Source: Thalassobaculum_A sp040219615
GTDB taxonomy: Bacteria; Pseudomonadota; Alphaproteobacteria; Thalassobaculales; Thalassobaculaceae
Assembly: GCF_040219615.1 (NCBI RefSeq)
Contig: NZ_JAVJSE010000014.1
Coordinates: 124,001 to 188,000, forward strand
Length of the DNA: 64,000 bases
Reading direction: 5' to 3'
Both the position numbers and the translations under genes were made by a program. The notes under the pieces were generated by a model. It had not been told where the DNA came from. It saw only the letters and a program-made list of their open reading frames with translations, and searched no databases. Below, piece after piece: positions 17,254 to 26,009 of this stretch (position 1 is its first letter; the number at the start of each line of letters is the position of its first letter).

Positions 17254-17892
17254 GTGTCGGCTGGCCCTGCATATTTTGAACTCATGCGCCATTACGAGGC
17301 GTGTCTGAACCGCCACGGAGACTCGAATCGTGGCGTCGACTGGCCCGACTGGAAGGATGCCGAGACCCGCTACACAGTCATGCTCGACCTGCTGGCGGAA
17401 AAGCGAGAGGGTGCGTCGCTGTTGGATGTCGGCTGCGGGGCCGGGCACCTGCTGGAGCACATTCGGCGCCACGACCATCGGATCGACTACAGCGGGCTCG
17501 ATATCTCGCCGGCCTTCATCGATCTCTGCCGGCGCAAATTTCCGGAGCATCGCTTCGAGTGTCTCGACCTGCTGGTGGACGACCGGCTCGGCGAGACTTT
17601 CGACTATGTCGTTATGAACGGTGTGTTCACCGAACGTGTAGGCATGACGGAAGATGAGATGTGGGATTTCTTCACCCGGATGGTCGAACGCGCATTCGAT
17701 CGCTGTCGGATCGGGGCGGCATTCAACGTGATGTCGAAACATGTGGACTGGGAGCGTGAGGACCTGTTCCACGTTCCTTATGATCGCATGGCGGAATTCG
17801 TGGGGCGGTTGTCGCGGCACTATCGGTTCCGTGCCGACTACGGGCTCTACGAGTTCACGACCTACGTCTTCCGTACACCCAACGTTGTCTGA
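17254..17892 (+). CDS. Class I SAM-dependent methyltransferase
   Basis: A soluble methyltransferase of about 212 residues. Motif I is 'LLDVGCGAGHLLEH', followed by the acidic residue in 'IDYSGLDISPAFIDLCR' and motif IV 'DYVVMNGVF'. The acceptor is unknown; in its neighbourhood a sugar or glycan-linked precursor is likely. The upstream frame is open, but GTG at 17254 has GAGG 5 nt before it and gives an N-terminus 'SAGPAYFELMRHYEACL'; the ATG at 17284 is the alternative. The next gene starts 29 nt after its stop. Confidence 0.82.
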   Translation: MSAGPAYFELMRHYEACLNRHGDSNRGVDWPDWKDAETRYTVMLDLLAEKREGASLLDVGCGAGHLLEHIRRHDHRIDYSGLDISPAFIDLCRRKFPEHRFECLDLLVDDRLGETFDYVVMNGVFTERVGMTEDEMWDFFTRMVERAFDRCRIGAAFNVMSKHVDWEREDLFHVPYDRMAEFVGRLSRHYRFRADYGLYEFTTYVFRTPNVV

Positions 17893-17921
17893 ACCGAAGC
17901 ACACTCGGAGTATTTCGCCCG

Positions 17922-19373
17922 ATGGCCAGGGACCTCGTCGTACAGTTCATCTCGCATGCCTGCCTGAAGATCACGGGCGAGTTCGGCACCCTCGTGTGCG
18001 ATCCCTGGATGCTCAACCACCCGGTGTTCAACATGTCGACCTGGAAGTTTCCGGCGGCGGTGGTTCCCCCGGAAGAGGTTGTCCGAGAGGTCGACTATCT
18101 GTTCATCACGCACACCCACGAGGACCATTTTCATATCCCCTCGCTCGACTACTTCTCGAGGGATGTGAACATCCTGCTGCCCAGCTATTCCAACAACGCC
18201 CGGTTGCGCGCCCATTCGTCCGAGCGGGCGCTGCGGGAGATGGGCTTCTACAACATCCGTCGGCTGGATCCTTGGCAGACCTTCCTTCTCGGCGGCAATA
18301 CGCCGCTGGTCTACGTCCCGTCGGCGGATACGCGCTGGCACGACTGGGAGAACGCCGGTTTTGTGATCGAGCATCACGACTGCGTCCTCTTGAACATGAA
18401 CGACAACCTCACCGACGTGCCGATGTGCCGCAGGATCGCTGCGCGCTGGCCTCGGGTCGACATCGCGTTCATCCAGTCGCTGGGCGTCACGATGTTCCCC
18501 GGCTGCTTCCGGATGAGCGAGGCAGAAATGCGTGCCGCGGCGGCGGAGCGGCAGGTCGGCATGGCCGATCAGCGGCGGATGCTGGATTGGGTCAAGCCGA
18601 AGCGTATCGTGCCGTTCGCGGGCGACTTCTGCTGGCTGGACGATGCCCATTTCCACAAGAACTGGGCCAACCGCGGGACGCCAAGGCTGTTCGAGGACAT
18701 GCTGGCGCGGGAGTATGCTGACCGGGCGCCGGAGTTGATCACGATGTCGCCATCGGACACCTGGTCCCCTGGCACCGGTCACGACAAGCGGCACCCGCCG
18801 ATCGACTGGGGCAACTACCTCGACGAGATCCGCCGGGTCGGCGCGGTGATGGGGCCGCGGGTCGAGGCGATCCGAGCCTACCTGCACTCGGCGCCGCGCC
18901 GGGATCTGGAAGCTCGGACGAGAACGCTGACGGAGCGGGTCGAACGCTACATCGTCCGGGACTCGATCGACTTCCGTGCACGGTTCCGGATCTCGGTCGA
19001 AGGCGAGACCTCGTTCTCGTTCTGCCTGGTCGCCAACCCCGATGACGGTTTCCGGATCGTCTGGGGCGACGACGATCCGGTCGATCAGATCCTGCACGTC
19101 TCGGAGCCGGTTTGGGCGGCGATCGTGGACGGTCGGATCCGTTGGTCCCTCCTGCAGTGGGTCGCCGAGGCGGAGCAGCCGGTTCCCTATCGCCCGGAAA
19201 TGGGCCGGTTCTTCTTCTGGCTGGAATACTACGTCGAGGACCTCAACCCGCCGGCGCCCCAGATTCACCTTGGCGGCAAGATGCATCCCGACCGGCAGAT
19301 CGGCGTCGATCCGAGGAAGGGCGTGTTCGAGATCGACAACGAGTGGGATCTGGCTTGGCTGAAGGGCGATTGA
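17922..19373 (+). CDS. Metallo-beta-lactamase-fold protein, CMP-NeuAc hydroxylase-like
   Basis: A 483-residue protein whose N-terminal 260 residues form a metallo-beta-lactamase fold with the metal motif THTHEDHFH, later His/Asp residues 'SADTRWHDWENAGF' and 'LLNMNDNLTDVP'. This arrangement reminds me of the MBL part of CMP-N-acetylneuraminate monooxygenase, without its N-terminal Rieske domain. The C-terminal 170 residues ('FRISVEGETSFSFCLVANPDD', 'FFFWLEYYVEDLNPP') are a separate domain I do not recognise, possibly SCP2-like. The start at 17922 has CGGAG upstream. The stop overlaps the TTG of the formyltransferase gene, so the product probably acts in the same pathway. The substrate is unknown. 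Confidence 0.75.
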   Translation: MARDLVVQFISHACLKITGEFGTLVCDPWMLNHPVFNMSTWKFPAAVVPPEEVVREVDYLFITHTHEDHFHIPSLDYFSRDVNILLPSYSNNARLRAHSSERALREMGFYNIRRLDPWQTFLLGGNTPLVYVPSADTRWHDWENAGFVIEHHDCVLLNMNDNLTDVPMCRRIAARWPRVDIAFIQSLGVTMFPGCFRMSEAEMRAAAAERQVGMADQRRMLDWVKPKRIVPFAGDFCWLDDAHFHKNWANRGTPRLFEDMLAREYADRAPELITMSPSDTWSPGTGHDKRHPPIDWGNYLDEIRRVGAVMGPRVEAIRAYLHSAPRRDLEARTRTLTERVERYIVRDSIDFRARFRISVEGETSFSFCLVANPDDGFRIVWGDDDPVDQILHVSEPVWAAIVDGRIRWSLLQWVAEAEQPVPYRPEMGRFFFWLEYYVEDLNPPAPQIHLGGKMHPDRQIGVDPRKGVFEIDNEWDLAWLKGD

Positions 19374-20239
19374 TCCGATGGGTGTTTGCCGGCGGAAAGC
19401 CGCAGGGGATCCGCGTGCTGCAGCATGCGATCGAATGCGGCTGGCCACCGGATCTGATCGTCTGGCCGCCTGAACTGCCGGCTGCCGATTTGGCGGCGCT
19501 GAGAGGACTTGCGGACAGCGCCGAGATCCCGACCGCGTCGTCATCGACATTGGAGGAGCGGATCGAGGAACTGGCGAGGTTCGATCTGCTGCTGACCTGC
19601 CGGTTCGGCCTGCTCAAGCCGGCGGTGTTCGAGGCGCCCCGGCTCGGGGCGATCAACGTCCATTCGTCGCTGCTGCCGCTCTACCGCGGGGTCCACCCGG
19701 TGGCCTGGGCCCTTGTCCGCGGCGAGCAGATCACCGGGGTGACGGTGCACCGGATCGACGCCAATGTTGATACCGGCCCGATACTGGCCAGCATCGAGGT
19801 GCCGGTCGCTTCCGATGACGACATCTGGACCCTCACGGCCAAACTGGACGCTGCCTCGGCGGTCGCGGTCGCCGAGGTGATGGAGGAGGCGCACCGTACC
19901 GGCCGCCTGCCGCCCGGCCGCCCGCAGACCGGCGTGTCTTCGCGGGCGCCTCGCCGGCGGCCCGAAGACGGCCGTGTCGACTGGTCGAGGTCTGCGCGTG
20001 GCGTCTACGACCTTTGCCGCGCCCTGCGGCCGCCTCTACCACCACCCTTCGCATTCCTCGGGCGAGATCGGACTGTTCGGTTCCTGGATTTCCGGCCGCC
20101 GGTCGCGAGCCGTCAGGACGCTCCCGCCGGTACGGTTGTCGCAACGATCGATGGCGGCTGGTACGCGATCGCATGTGTGGACGGCGTGATCGAACTGCGG
20201 ACGGACATCGAACTCGCGCCGGGGACGCTCCTGTCATGA
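19370..20239 (+). CDS. Formyltransferase family protein (10-formyl-THF dependent)
   Basis: A 289-residue protein with the hydrolase/transformylase fold. The catalytic set of the family is visible: Asn96 and His98 in 'AINVHSSLLPLYRG' and Asp134 in 'NVDTGPIL'. In purine and Met-tRNA formyltransferases, and in the sugar N-formyltransferases of O-antigen pathways, this Asn-His-Asp trio moves a formyl group from 10-formyltetrahydrofolate to an amine. The aminotransferase nearby suggests an amino-sugar acceptor. No ATG is in frame near the start; TTG at 19370 overlaps the previous stop and has AAGGG before it, while GTG at 19382 is possible. The stop overlaps the next start (ATGA). Confidence 0.85.
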   Translation: MIRWVFAGGKPQGIRVLQHAIECGWPPDLIVWPPELPAADLAALRGLADSAEIPTASSSTLEERIEELARFDLLLTCRFGLLKPAVFEAPRLGAINVHSSLLPLYRGVHPVAWALVRGEQITGVTVHRIDANVDTGPILASIEVPVASDDDIWTLTAKLDAASAVAVAEVMEEAHRTGRLPPGRPQTGVSSRAPRRRPEDGRVDWSRSARGVYDLCRALRPPLPPPFAFLGRDRTVRFLDFRPPVASRQDAPAGTVVATIDGGWYAIACVDGVIELRTDIELAPGTLLS

Positions 20240-21228
20240 GCGGGACGGGCGTCAGCATCGTATCCATCGACCAACCGGCCCGATGGGCGCAGATTGTGGC
20301 TGGAATCGGTGGCCCTGGCCTGGCGCCGCAATACGCCCGGGGGCTCTCGCTGTCCGGGGCATCGCCGATGCTGGTCGAGGTCCGCCATCCTGACTCCCGC
20401 ATGGTGTTCTGTGCGGTCGAACGGGAGTGGGAAGGCACCGTCGATGTCGTGACGGGATATGGGCTTACGGGAGCATGGATGTCTGACCCGGACCCCGGAC
20501 TGTTCGAGACCTGGCGCTGCTGCGCCGCCGCCCAGGGGTATGTTGCCGGCTATCTGCAACTGGCGCCGGGGCTCGCGGAGGCGATGCCGGATATCGAGGC
20601 TCCCGCCCACAACGAGATGTTCGTGGCGAGCCTGGGGCAGGGGGCGCCGTCGACGAGTTCCCGAAACCTGCGCGACAAGATCGACGCCGCCCTGGCCCAG
20701 GGGGCGGAATTGCGCCACGACCAGCGGGATCTCGTGTCGGCGCTGGTGGCATTGTATCCGGCGACGATGGCCCGGGTCGGTGCTCCGGCAATGTTCTCCG
20801 CCGGAACCCTCGAGACCTGGGCGACGATGCCGGGCGCCATGCTGGTCGGGGCGGCCATCGACGGGCAGATCGAAGCAGTGTCCCTGTTCCTGGTGCATGC
20901 CGGCGTTGCCGAGTATCACCTCAACGCCTCGACGGAAGCGGGACGGGGGCTGGCCGCGCTCCTCCTGGAGAACGCCTTCGCCCGATTGCCGGAACTAGGC
21001 GCGGTGACGCTCAACCTCGGTGGCGGCATCCAGCGCGATGACGGGCTGGCGGTCTTCAAGAGGCGCTTCGGGGGGCGCAGGTTCCCGTTGTGCGGAGTCC
21101 GCCAAGTCTACGACGGGCCGACCTTCGCGGCGCTGTGCGCGCGGGCCGGAGTTCCGCAGGATTTCGGGCGGTTCCCGCCGTACAGGTTCGGGCCGAGCCG
21201 AGCCGAGCGACAGGGAAGCGGGCCGTGA
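20236..21228 (+). CDS. FemAB/GNAT-like acyltransferase
   Basis: A 330-residue soluble protein of the BioF2/FemAB-like GNAT group. The second half shows the typical pattern: 'GAMLVGAAIDGQIEAVSLFLVHAGVAEYHLNAST', then an acetyl-CoA-site-like helix 'GLAALLLENAFARL', then 'VTLNLGGGIQRDDGLAVFKRRFGG'. Members transfer acyl or aminoacyl groups to amines in peptidoglycan, exopolysaccharide and O-antigen pathways. Here N-acylation of an amino sugar is the simplest reading. It overlaps its neighbours by 4 nt on both sides (ATGA before, GTGA after), so four proteins of this block are co-translated. Confidence 0.75.
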   Translation: MSGTGVSIVSIDQPARWAQIVAGIGGPGLAPQYARGLSLSGASPMLVEVRHPDSRMVFCAVEREWEGTVDVVTGYGLTGAWMSDPDPGLFETWRCCAAAQGYVAGYLQLAPGLAEAMPDIEAPAHNEMFVASLGQGAPSTSSRNLRDKIDAALAQGAELRHDQRDLVSALVALYPATMARVGAPAMFSAGTLETWATMPGAMLVGAAIDGQIEAVSLFLVHAGVAEYHLNASTEAGRGLAALLLENAFARLPELGAVTLNLGGGIQRDDGLAVFKRRFGGRRFPLCGVRQVYDGPTFAALCARAGVPQDFGRFPPYRFGPSRAERQGSGP

Positions 21229-21908
21229 CCTCCATCGCCGTGATGCAGCCCTACTTCATGCCGTATCTCGGCTACTATCGGCTGCTGCATCAGGCCGACG
21301 TCTTCGTGGCCTTCGACTGCGTGCAGTTTCCACGGCGGGGCTGGGTCCATCGAAACCGCCTGCACGGCGGGAACGGTGAACTCGCTTGGCTGACGCTGCC
21401 GATCCGGCCGGGGCACCGCAGCATCGCGATCGACGAGCTCGTATTCGACCACCGGGCGGAGACATGGTGGGACGCCGCGGCCCGGCGGTTCCCCGCCTTG
21501 CGGTCGCCGGGGGCCTCGGCGGCCATGTCCCTGGCCGGCGGGTTTCGGCCGGGTGACCGCGTGGCGGACTACCTCGTGGACCAGCTGACGCGAATGCGGG
21601 ATCTGCTCGGTCTCCAGGCACGGGTCGTCCGGTCCCGTGACTTCGGCCTGCCGGCGGAGATGCGTGGCGAGGCGCGGATCATCGAGATCTGTCGACGCCT
21701 CGACGCGGACCGCTACCTGAACGCCCCCAACGGCAGGGAGCTCTACGACCCGACCCGGTTCGCGGCCGCTGGGATCGAGCTGTCGTTCCTCCCCGACTGG
21801 TCCGGCTCCTACGCGAGCACGCTCGAGCGGACCGCCGTTGAGCCCGTTTCGGCGCTGCAGGACGAGCTGGCAATCAATTCGGGACGTTGCGGCGCAGGTG
21901 ACGTTTGA
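21225..21908 (+). CDS. WbqC family protein
   Basis: A 227-residue protein with the WbqC hallmark N-terminus 'SIAVMQPYFMPYLGYYRLLH', 'VFVAFDCVQFPRRGWVHRNRL' and 'WLTLPIRPG'. WbqC proteins occur in O-antigen and other polysaccharide loci; the biochemical role is not established to my knowledge, and an acyl or aminoacyl transfer function has been suggested by context. The start is GTG at 21225, overlapping the acyltransferase stop. The last 35 nt overlap the 3' end of the convergent aminotransferase gene, so the C-terminus is shaped by coding on both strands. Confidence 0.9.
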   Translation: MTSIAVMQPYFMPYLGYYRLLHQADVFVAFDCVQFPRRGWVHRNRLHGGNGELAWLTLPIRPGHRSIAIDELVFDHRAETWWDAAARRFPALRSPGASAAMSLAGGFRPGDRVADYLVDQLTRMRDLLGLQARVVRSRDFGLPAEMRGEARIIEICRRLDADRYLNAPNGRELYDPTRFAAAGIELSFLPDWSGSYASTLERTAVEPVSALQDELAINSGRCGAGDV

Positions 21909-22974
21909 CGGCGTTGGCAACCCGGTCGATGTCGTCGAGCGACAGCGTGACCGACATCGGCAGGCCGAGCGTATGCGCCGCGGCCCGGCGGGCGGCGGGT
22001 ATGTCCGTCGTCTCGGCGTGCCGGAACGCCGGATGATCCGGACAGGCGGCCGGCCACCAGCGCAGCGTCTCGATGCCGGCGGCGGACATAGCCCTTTGCA
22101 GAGAATCGGCATCGGTCGCCGCCGAGGACACGACGCAGGTCGCCGAAGCGAAGGAGCCGAAGTCCGGCTGGAACTGCACGTCGCCGGACAGAGCGGCCCG
22201 ATATCGCTCGGCGCGCTCGATGTATTGCTGCCGCCGCGTCGGCCATTGGTCGATCGCGGCGAGGCCAACGGCGCAGGCATACTCGCTCAGCTTGCCGTTC
22301 ATACCGACCACTGATGCAAGCCGGGAGCCACGCAGCCCGAAATTGGCGAGGCCTTGGATCGCCTCGATGTGGTGGGCGTCCGTGCTGAAAATAGCACCGC
22401 CTTCGCCGATCCCCAGGGCCTTGGTCGCATGCAGGCTGATCACCGAGGGTGTCCTGCCGACCGTCAGCGAGTCGAAGGCGGCAGCGGCGTCGATGACTGC
22501 AGGAATACCGGTGCGGGACGTGAAGTCGTCCCATGCCGCAGTCGGCAGCGGTGCACCGAAGGGTGCCACCGGCATCACCGCCGCCACGCGGCCCGGCGTG
22601 CCAGCGAGCGAGCGCTCGGCAATCTCCGGCGTAAGCGCCCAGGTGTCCGGGTCAATGTCGACGAACCAGGGAGTCAGGCCGGCGGCCGCCGCCGCCATCG
22701 GTGATGCCGGAAAGGTCCATGCCGGAAGCATGCAGTAGCCGTCGGACGCACCGGAGGCTCGCAGCGACAAGGTCAGACCAATGGTGGCGTTACCCACCAG
22801 TGCCACTTGGCCTGTGGAAAGGCCCCGTTGCTCGCCGAGCCGCGCGGCAAATCGATCATAGAGTGGGCCATAGTTGGAGTACCACCGGGTCGCGTCGATC
22901 TCCGCGATGTACGGCGCAATGTCGGCTTGTGTCGGCAGCAGTGGCCGGCAGACGGGGAGAAGGCCCGATGTCAT
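21874..22974 (-). CDS. DegT/DnrJ/EryC1/StrS family sugar aminotransferase
   Basis: A 366-residue PLP enzyme of the family that transaminates nucleotide-linked keto sugars. Landmarks are 'RWYSNYGPLYDRFAARL', 'LVGNATIGLTLSLRA', 'VIDAAAAFDS' (PLP pyridine Asp), the Schiff-base Lys near residue 183 in 'SLHATKALGIGEGG', and 'NFGLRG...VGMNGKLSEYACAVGLAAI'. It resembles the VioA/FdtB/QdtB branch making dTDP-aminosugars, which are the usual acceptors of N-formyl and N-acyl transferases. No Shine-Dalgarno site is obvious before the ATG at 22974. It converges on wbqC and is separated by 130 nt from the glycosyltransferase-like gene upstream. Confidence 0.9.
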   Translation of the reverse strand: MTSGLLPVCRPLLPTQADIAPYIAEIDATRWYSNYGPLYDRFAARLGEQRGLSTGQVALVGNATIGLTLSLRASGASDGYCMLPAWTFPASPMAAAAAGLTPWFVDIDPDTWALTPEIAERSLAGTPGRVAAVMPVAPFGAPLPTAAWDDFTSRTGIPAVIDAAAAFDSLTVGRTPSVISLHATKALGIGEGGAIFSTDAHHIEAIQGLANFGLRGSRLASVVGMNGKLSEYACAVGLAAIDQWPTRRQQYIERAERYRAALSGDVQFQPDFGSFASATCVVSSAATDADSLQRAMSAAGIETLRWWPAACPDHPAFRHAETTDIPAARRAAAHTLGLPMSVTLSLDDIDRVANAVKRHLRRNVPN

Positions 22975-23104
22975 GCGGCGGACGAACGTCGGGGTGCGCC
23001 GTTGGGAGCGGCATCCGATCGACCGAATCGAAGGACTGTGGGCATGCTTCCTCGTCGACAGATCGCCGGGTGTCGAGATCGATTCCTATAGCGATATCCC
23101 GCTT

Positions 23105-24403
23105 CTACTGCCAGCCCGTTCCAGCCTGGGTACCATCGTCTCGGTCGAACCAGTCGCGGGGACCGGCGGCGGCATCAAGCAGCTCGTCGTACATCTCGTC
23201 CATGCGGAAGTGCCGCTCGGCGTAGGCGCGGGCAGCTTCGCTCAATTCGTCCAATTTCGTGTCTCGCGCGGCAGCTGCCTCCAGGCGCTCGTCGAGCTCG
23301 TCCAGGCTGTTGTCGAGGACAACGACACCCGCGTTCTCCAGGCGTTCAAGATTGTTGTTTGGGCTGTGCAGAACGACCGCACCGCGCCGCATCGCGTTCG
23401 GAACGCGCTCGCTGACTGAGCCGGTCATGCCGTTCGGATTGGTCGTGACCAGGCAGGCGGTCTCCTTCAGCGTATTCAGGAAGTTCGGGAAGCTCGCGAC
23501 CGGTGCCAGGACGCAGTCCGGGTGGCGGGACCGTAGGGGCGGAAATTCGGTCGCGATTATCCGTGATGGGTATCGCGAGACGCGGTCAAGCACCGCCTGG
23601 CGCGCACGATGGTTGGCGAACCGCGAGAGCAGCTCCAGCGCGGTCCGTCCCGCCCGGCTCCGAAGGTCGAACTGGATGCCTAGCGTCTCGATGGTCTGTT
23701 CCATCGCCCGCCACACCGGCAGCCGTGGATTGCTCGCCAGCAGTTCCGCGGCTGCTTCGATCGATTCGAGCGGCATCGGGAACTGCCTGAAACCATGCCG
23801 CCATGCCGCGCGAAAAGTCTCCGGATCGGTATAACTGCCGACAAACAGGATCGGAATCCGCCGGCGTGACGCCCTGAGCCACGTCGCTTCGTCGCCCAGG
23901 TCGAAGTCGTGATACATCGGCCGCCCCGGGAGCAACCGGGCGCCGGAGACGTTGATGGCCTCGGCATACGGCAGCGAGTCATGGTCGTGGACGATGGCTA
24001 TCTTCCGCTCGAACGCGGCTTGGTGGAACCCGAACGATCCCTCATAGAATGGGGGATTGCCGGCAAAGGTGATGAAGATCTTCCCGATCGCCCGGGCGTA
24101 TTCCGGTGTGCCCTCCGCGGGCAGTGGCCAGAACGGCGCCTGACTGCGCTCCGTTATGACGAAAGCGTAGTCGTCCGACGACACCAGGGAGCGGAATTCA
24201 ACGGCATTTCGTGGATCGGCGACCGTGACCTTCCGGCCGGCTTTGGCAAGCGCGCGATACGAGCAATCATAGTGAACCTCGTGGAGCCGGTGCGGATCGA
24301 GCCTGGATTCCAGTGTCGGCAGCACCAGGAGCGCGCCGCCGCTTGCTTGCTGCGGGGAATGCTCGCTCATCTGCCCGCCCGTTGCCTGGCGACCGGCGCT
24401 CAT
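23105..24403 (-). CDS. Glycosyltransferase-like protein (GT4-type C-terminal domain)
   Basis: A 432-residue cytoplasmic protein. I do not recognise the N-terminal 200 residues. The C-terminal part has 'FPNFLNTLKETACLVTTNPNGM', 'SVSERVPNAMRRGAVVLHSPN' and ends 'YAERHFRMDEMYDELLDAA', the layout of the nucleotide-binding half of GT4-like glycosyltransferases (group-1 type 2) found in spore-coat and O-antigen loci. The start overlaps the sulfotransferase stop (ATGA), indicating coupling; a second ATG lies at 24370. Base composition is visibly less GC-rich than in flanking operons, compatible with acquisition as part of a glycan locus. Confidence 0.6.
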   Translation of the reverse strand: MSAGRQATGGQMSEHSPQQASGGALLVLPTLESRLDPHRLHEVHYDCSYRALAKAGRKVTVADPRNAVEFRSLVSSDDYAFVITERSQAPFWPLPAEGTPEYARAIGKIFITFAGNPPFYEGSFGFHQAAFERKIAIVHDHDSLPYAEAINVSGARLLPGRPMYHDFDLGDEATWLRASRRRIPILFVGSYTDPETFRAAWRHGFRQFPMPLESIEAAAELLASNPRLPVWRAMEQTIETLGIQFDLRSRAGRTALELLSRFANHRARQAVLDRVSRYPSRIIATEFPPLRSRHPDCVLAPVASFPNFLNTLKETACLVTTNPNGMTGSVSERVPNAMRRGAVVLHSPNNNLERLENAGVVVLDNSLDELDERLEAAAARDTKLDELSEAARAYAERHFRMDEMYDELLDAAAGPRDWFDRDDGTQAGTGWQ

Positions 24404-25197
24404 GCGGTGAAACGCACCTCGGACACGTCGATTTCGGTGCCGCCCTGTTCTGCCTTGATCCGTAGATAGGAGTGACCCGGGATGCGACGTTCGATGTCTC
24501 TGGCTTCCATCGGGGAGCCAAATCGGTCGCGGTACAGATCACGTGCGAACTCGAACAACTTCCTGTCGGCTCCCGAGCGGGCCTCGAATTCGGCGTCGAA
24601 CCGGTGGTCCAGGCGCTGCTTGTTGATGGTGTACTGGAAGCTCGGATAAATAATGCCATCGACTTCCAGCATCGACGCCAGCAGTGCCATGAACTCGTCA
24701 AGCTGCTCCTGGAATCCAAATAGCTGAACATGGGTTTCGAGCTGCCGTTTGGCGTCCGAAGCTGGGTCTCCCTCGGGACCTTCGGCGCCTGTAAGCAGGT
24801 GAACCGCCCAGTTCGCCTGAACCCAGGTAAGATCTTCGACGATCATATCCGCTGGTCGCTTCTGGAGACGGGCAATCATCGCCACCAGGCTGCGCAGGCG
24901 CTGCACCGGATCGCGCAGTACGGTCATATAGCAGGTGTCGGACCGGGTTAGCCCTTCTACCGGACGGTCATGTCCCATCACGATCTGGGAGGCCGAGAGA
25001 TCCGGCGATACACCGTTTTTCCTTCGAGCCTCGTTGGCAGAGGTCAGGCCGTGCATGGCGGCGTAGCCTTCCAGCACGTAGCGCAACGTGGTGCCGCCGC
25101 ATTTCGGAACATGCAGGAAATGTACACGACGATCACCACGCGCGAGATCAAGCCGCGGCGCACGGTTCACCACCTTAGGCTTTCGAACAATATACAT
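24400..25197 (-). CDS. Sulfotransferase family protein
   Basis: A 265-residue protein with the PAPS-binding signatures of the sulfotransferase-2 group: the 5'-phosphosulfate loop 'HVPKCGGTTLR' (Lys32, Thr36/37) and the 3'-phosphate motif 'TVLRDPVQRLRS' (Arg95, Ser103). No membrane segment is seen, so the enzyme should act in the cytoplasm, sulfating a sugar or a glycan carrier. The frame extends to a TTG at 25209, but I use ATG 25197. No strong ribosome-binding site is visible. It forms a two-gene unit with the glycosyltransferase-like gene. GC content is low for this genome. Confidence 0.85.
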   Translation of the reverse strand: MYIVRKPKVVNRAPRLDLARGDRRVHFLHVPKCGGTTLRYVLEGYAAMHGLTSANEARRKNGVSPDLSASQIVMGHDRPVEGLTRSDTCYMTVLRDPVQRLRSLVAMIARLQKRPADMIVEDLTWVQANWAVHLLTGAEGPEGDPASDAKRQLETHVQLFGFQEQLDEFMALLASMLEVDGIIYPSFQYTINKQRLDHRFDAEFEARSGADRKLFEFARDLYRDRFGSPMEARDIERRIPGHSYLRIKAEQGGTEIDVSEVRFTA

Positions 25198-25298
25198 TGG
25201 CGAAATCAATCAGTTTCGGCCAGAAGTACCGGGACGGTCGCCTTCGTCAAGTGGCAAGGAATGTCACCGGCGCGAACAGGCGGTCAGGCAGTGGTGTT

Positions 25299-26009
25299 TC
25301 ACAGCATCCCCGGCAGCGCGTGCACGTCCGCTACCACGACGTCGGCCAGCGGCGCCAGCACCGTGGCGGGCGACGTCCCCGTCAGCACCCCGACCACCCG
25401 GCCGCAGCCGGCGGCCCGTCCGGCGGCCAGGTCGGCCGGCGAGTCGCCGACCATCGCCACCTGCCCGGGGGCCAGGCCCATGGCCGCGCAGAATGCCAGG
25501 ATCATGCCCGGGCCCGGCTTGGCCCCGTGTCCGGAATCGTAGCCGGCGACGAAGTCTACACGCTCGGCGAGGCCGAGCCGGGTGACCGTCGCGTGCGCCG
25601 CCTGGGCGGAGTCGTTGGTCGCGACGCCCAGCCGCAGGCCGTCGCCGCGCAGCCGGTCGAACAGCCCGGGCAGGTCGCCGACCGGCGCCAGCAGCTCCAG
25701 CGCCCGGCGCTCCCAGAACTCGTCCAGCCAGGGGATCAGTCCGTCCAGGGCCGGCAGTTCCGGGCTCAGCGCATGCCATTCGGCGGCGATCACGTCGACC
25801 GTCGCGGACGCCAGCAGCGTACCCGGCAGCACCCGGCCGGTCGCCGGGTCGAGGCCGGTGGCGTGCAGCCAGGTCGCGGCCAGCTCCGGCCGGCCGAGCT
25901 GCCCGGCCAGCGCCTCGGCGCTCTCGACATAGGCCGGCGTCCAGGTCTCCTCGAAATGAATGAGCGTGCCGTCCTTGTCGAACACGATCCCGCGGATTCC
26001 GGCAGTCAT
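25299..26009 (-). CDS. HAD-superfamily hydrolase (phosphatase)
   Basis: A 236-residue HAD hydrolase. Motif I is 'VFDKDGTLIHF' (the first position before DGT is Lys, but the nucleophile Asp is present), motif II is 'LGVATND', the motif III Lys lies in 'GHGAKPGPGM', and motif IV is 'MVGDSPADLAAG'. A helical cap lies between residues 20 and 95. It resembles phosphoglycolate-phosphatase-like proteins. The start overlaps the stop of the choline ABC ATPase gene (ATGA), making it the last gene of that operon. Dephosphorylation of phosphocholine or a related ester would fit, but that is only context. Confidence 0.85.
   Translation of the reverse strand: MTAGIRGIVFDKDGTLIHFEETWTPAYVESAEALAGQLGRPELAATWLHATGLDPATGRVLPGTLLASATVDVIAAEWHALSPELPALDGLIPWLDEFWERRALELLAPVGDLPGLFDRLRGDGLRLGVATNDSAQAAHATVTRLGLAERVDFVAGYDSGHGAKPGPGMILAFCAAMGLAPGQVAMVGDSPADLAAGRAAGCGRVVGVLTGTSPATVLAPLADVVVADVHALPGML

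Noticed and set aside
17254..25197. Complete sialic or nonulosonic acid synthesis locus
   Set aside because: Despite the CMAH-like protein, no NeuB, NeuA, NeuC or Pse/Leg enzymes are present.
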